Source of the DNA: Burkholderia sp. H160
Lineage (GTDB): Bacteria; Pseudomonadota; Gammaproteobacteria; Burkholderiales; Burkholderiaceae
Direction of reading: 5' to 3'
Assembly (NCBI GenBank): GCA_000173575.1
Contig: ABYL01000013.1
Coordinates: 1-64,000 of the forward strand
DNA: 64,000 bases
Shown in pieces: positions 62,654 to 64,000 of this stretch. The position numbers were made by a program, and so were the translations under genes. Each line of letters opens with the position of its first letter. Within the stretch, counting starts at the first letter, position 1. The notes beneath the pieces are model-generated. The model worked only from the letters and a program-made list of their open reading frames with translations, was not told the origin of the DNA and searched no databases.

Positions 62654-63928
62654 ATGCGCTTTGATGCACGTGTCGCAGCTAAGCTGCCCAGTGGCGAGCA
62701 CATGACCTTTGAGGGGTTTCCAGGACTAAGACTCCAAGCTTCGGCGAGCCGCAAATCGTGGACGTACCGCTACAAGTCGCCAATCGACAGCCGCATGCGG
62801 CAAGTGAAGCTTGGTGAATGGCCGGCAATGTCGTTTGCCGCAGCTATCGCTGCGTGGGAGAAGAGCCGTATCGAGAGGGACTCCGGTGCGGAACTCTCCG
62901 CGCTGCGTCGAAAGCAGGAAAATGAGGCCAATCGCCCATCGCCAGGTGATTACACCGTTAGACAGTTGTGCCGCGACTATCTCCAGGGATATGTAGAGCT
63001 CAATCGAAAGGCAAAGGGCGCGACCGAGGTCGCACGTATATTCAGGGCGATGTTAGGGCCGGTTGCGGATACGCGTGCAATTGCTGTCACGCGCGCCCAG
63101 GCTTTCGATTTCCTGGAGTCGTATCGTTCGACGCCTGTTCTTGCTGCACGCCTTCGCATGGAGCTCGGTAATGCCTGGCGTTACGCGCTAGATGCCGGTC
63201 GTCTTCCTGAAAACACCGCGAATTGGTGGAAGGAAGTTCTACGAGGGCAACTGAAGAGCAAAGGGCGCAAGATTGAAGGCAAATACACCGGGACACAGAA
63301 AAGGGTGCTATCGGTAGACGAGCTCGGCACATTGATTCGGTGGTTGCCGAATTTCAGTCTGACTGTCGCTGATGCGTTGACGCTCTACCTCTGGACAGGC
63401 ACGCGGGGAGGCGAGATCGTCAGTATGGAGAGCACGGAGATCGCAGACGAAGGCGACGGTCTTTGGTGGACGATCCCCAAGCAAAAGACCAAAGTGCTAC
63501 ATAACGAGAAAGCAACGGATCTGCGCGTGCCGCTCATAGGCCGCGCCGAAGTAATCGTGCGGCGACGCCTCGATCAGGCCAAGGGAACGGTCCTATTTCC
63601 TTCCTCGCGTGGGGTGGCGATGGATCAGACCGTGGTCCAGCACGGCGTCTACTACCATCAGCCGTACTGCAAGATTGCTCCGAACCATGATCGGCCTCGT
63701 TTACCCGTCACGCATTGGTCAGCTCATGATCTTCGACGCACAACCCGGACGCTGCTTGCGACCCTTGGATGCCCAAACGAAATTGCCGAGGCAGTCCTCG
63801 GGCATGTTCAGCCTGGCATCATCGGCGTCTATAACCGCCATACTTACGACAGCGAGCGTCGCGAATGGCTGGGGCAACTGTCACATCGCCTGGAAGCGAT
63901 TGCGGCGGCATATCCCCCAAAGAAGTAA
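62654..63928 (+). CDS. Tyrosine recombinase (phage/genomic-island integrase)
   Basis: A 424-residue tyrosine recombinase. An N-terminal DUF4102-like part (FEGFPGLRLQASASRKSWTYRYKS) and an SAM-like core-binding domain (~100-195) precede the catalytic domain with Arg251 in TGTRGGEI, Lys278/280 in KQKTK, His358-x-x-Arg361 in SAHDLRR, His384 in LGHVQPG and Tyr393 in GVYNRHTY; all six are present. The ATG at 62654 follows GAGGGA closely. It marks the left edge of a mobile element extending beyond the window. Confidence 0.93.
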   Translation: MRFDARVAAKLPSGEHMTFEGFPGLRLQASASRKSWTYRYKSPIDSRMRQVKLGEWPAMSFAAAIAAWEKSRIERDSGAELSALRRKQENEANRPSPGDYTVRQLCRDYLQGYVELNRKAKGATEVARIFRAMLGPVADTRAIAVTRAQAFDFLESYRSTPVLAARLRMELGNAWRYALDAGRLPENTANWWKEVLRGQLKSKGRKIEGKYTGTQKRVLSVDELGTLIRWLPNFSLTVADALTLYLWTGTRGGEIVSMESTEIADEGDGLWWTIPKQKTKVLHNEKATDLRVPLIGRAEVIVRRRLDQAKGTVLFPSSRGVAMDQTVVQHGVYYHQPYCKIAPNHDRPRLPVTHWSAHDLRRTTRTLLATLGCPNEIAEAVLGHVQPGIIGVYNRHTYDSERREWLGQLSHRLEAIAAAYPPKK

Positions 63929-64000
63929 CACGCATGTAACCATTGCGCGGGTGTTCGGCAGTGGGGCGAGATCAGATATCAACGGGGCATCGCGTGAAGC

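Noticed and set aside
1-64000. CRISPR array, rRNA and complete insertion sequences
   Set aside because: No regularly spaced short repeats, no rRNA segments and no transposase-like protein were found.

Overview
The window is chromosomal DNA of a Burkholderiales beta-proteobacterium, most likely Paraburkholderia/Burkholderia. The basis is the very GC-rich codon use, the dense gene packing, and genes typical of that group (DUF3331, DUF4148, BetR-REC regulator, OmpC-type porin, SufU-type SUF operon, class II NrdJ). No rRNA, tRNA or CRISPR array was seen.

Layout. 1-3.7 kb: end of a TetR regulator, an RraA-like aldolase, a lone receiver protein, a His-rich Zur and a GST. 3.8-10 kb: a NERD-nuclease/SF1 helicase, a phosphoribosyltransferase-HAD fusion, then a signalling cluster (a periplasmic sulfite-oxidase-fold protein lacking the Mo-ligand Cys, a hybrid histidine kinase, and a regulator with N-terminal HTH and C-terminal receiver). 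10.3-12.7 kb: hipBA with a clear promoter/operator array and a divergent C39-like gene. 12.8-16.7 kb: an OCD-family reductase, zwf and a nucleoside hydrolase lipoprotein. 16.7-20.7 kb: LysR, a roughly 530-bp palindromic repeat, a zinc alcohol dehydrogenase and AraC. 20.7-25.2 kb: a Tat-lipoprotein molybdopterin oxidoreductase with cytochrome b561, a DUF5666-like periplasmic protein and a divergent two-component system, an arrangement recalling E. coli MsrPQ/HprRS.

25.2-28.9 kb: an ABM monooxygenase, a PAS-PAS-GGDEF cyclase and a two-gene UxaA/SuyAB-type lyase. 29.2-35.4 kb: a SUF operon sufBCDSU-sufT-Rieske led by a 42-codon remnant of an Rrf2 regulator. 35.4-42.3 kb: class II ribonucleotide reductase, DUF3331, an AI-2E transporter, a secreted esterase and OpgC. 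42.7-49.9 kb: a porin, a LysM/degenerate-M23 lipoprotein behind a sigma-28-like promoter, a chemoreceptor with its own sigma-28 promoter, a VOC protein, and a DUF4142-cupredoxin-ECF sigma cluster. 49.9-57.8 kb: two ABC importers on one strand sharing a single visible ATPase, with a divergent GcvA-type LysR. 57.8-62.4 kb: a ChaA-type antiporter, a BON protein, a frameshifted 3-methyladenine glycosylase, a DUF4148 protein, a CBS protein and ribA. The last 1.5 kb is a tyrosine recombinase preceded by repeated sites, probably the left edge of an integrated element running out of the window.

Main themes are envelope stress and redox sensing, Fe-S assembly, and regulated motility/cell-wall functions. 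All functions are inferred from family motifs read by eye; no database search was run.
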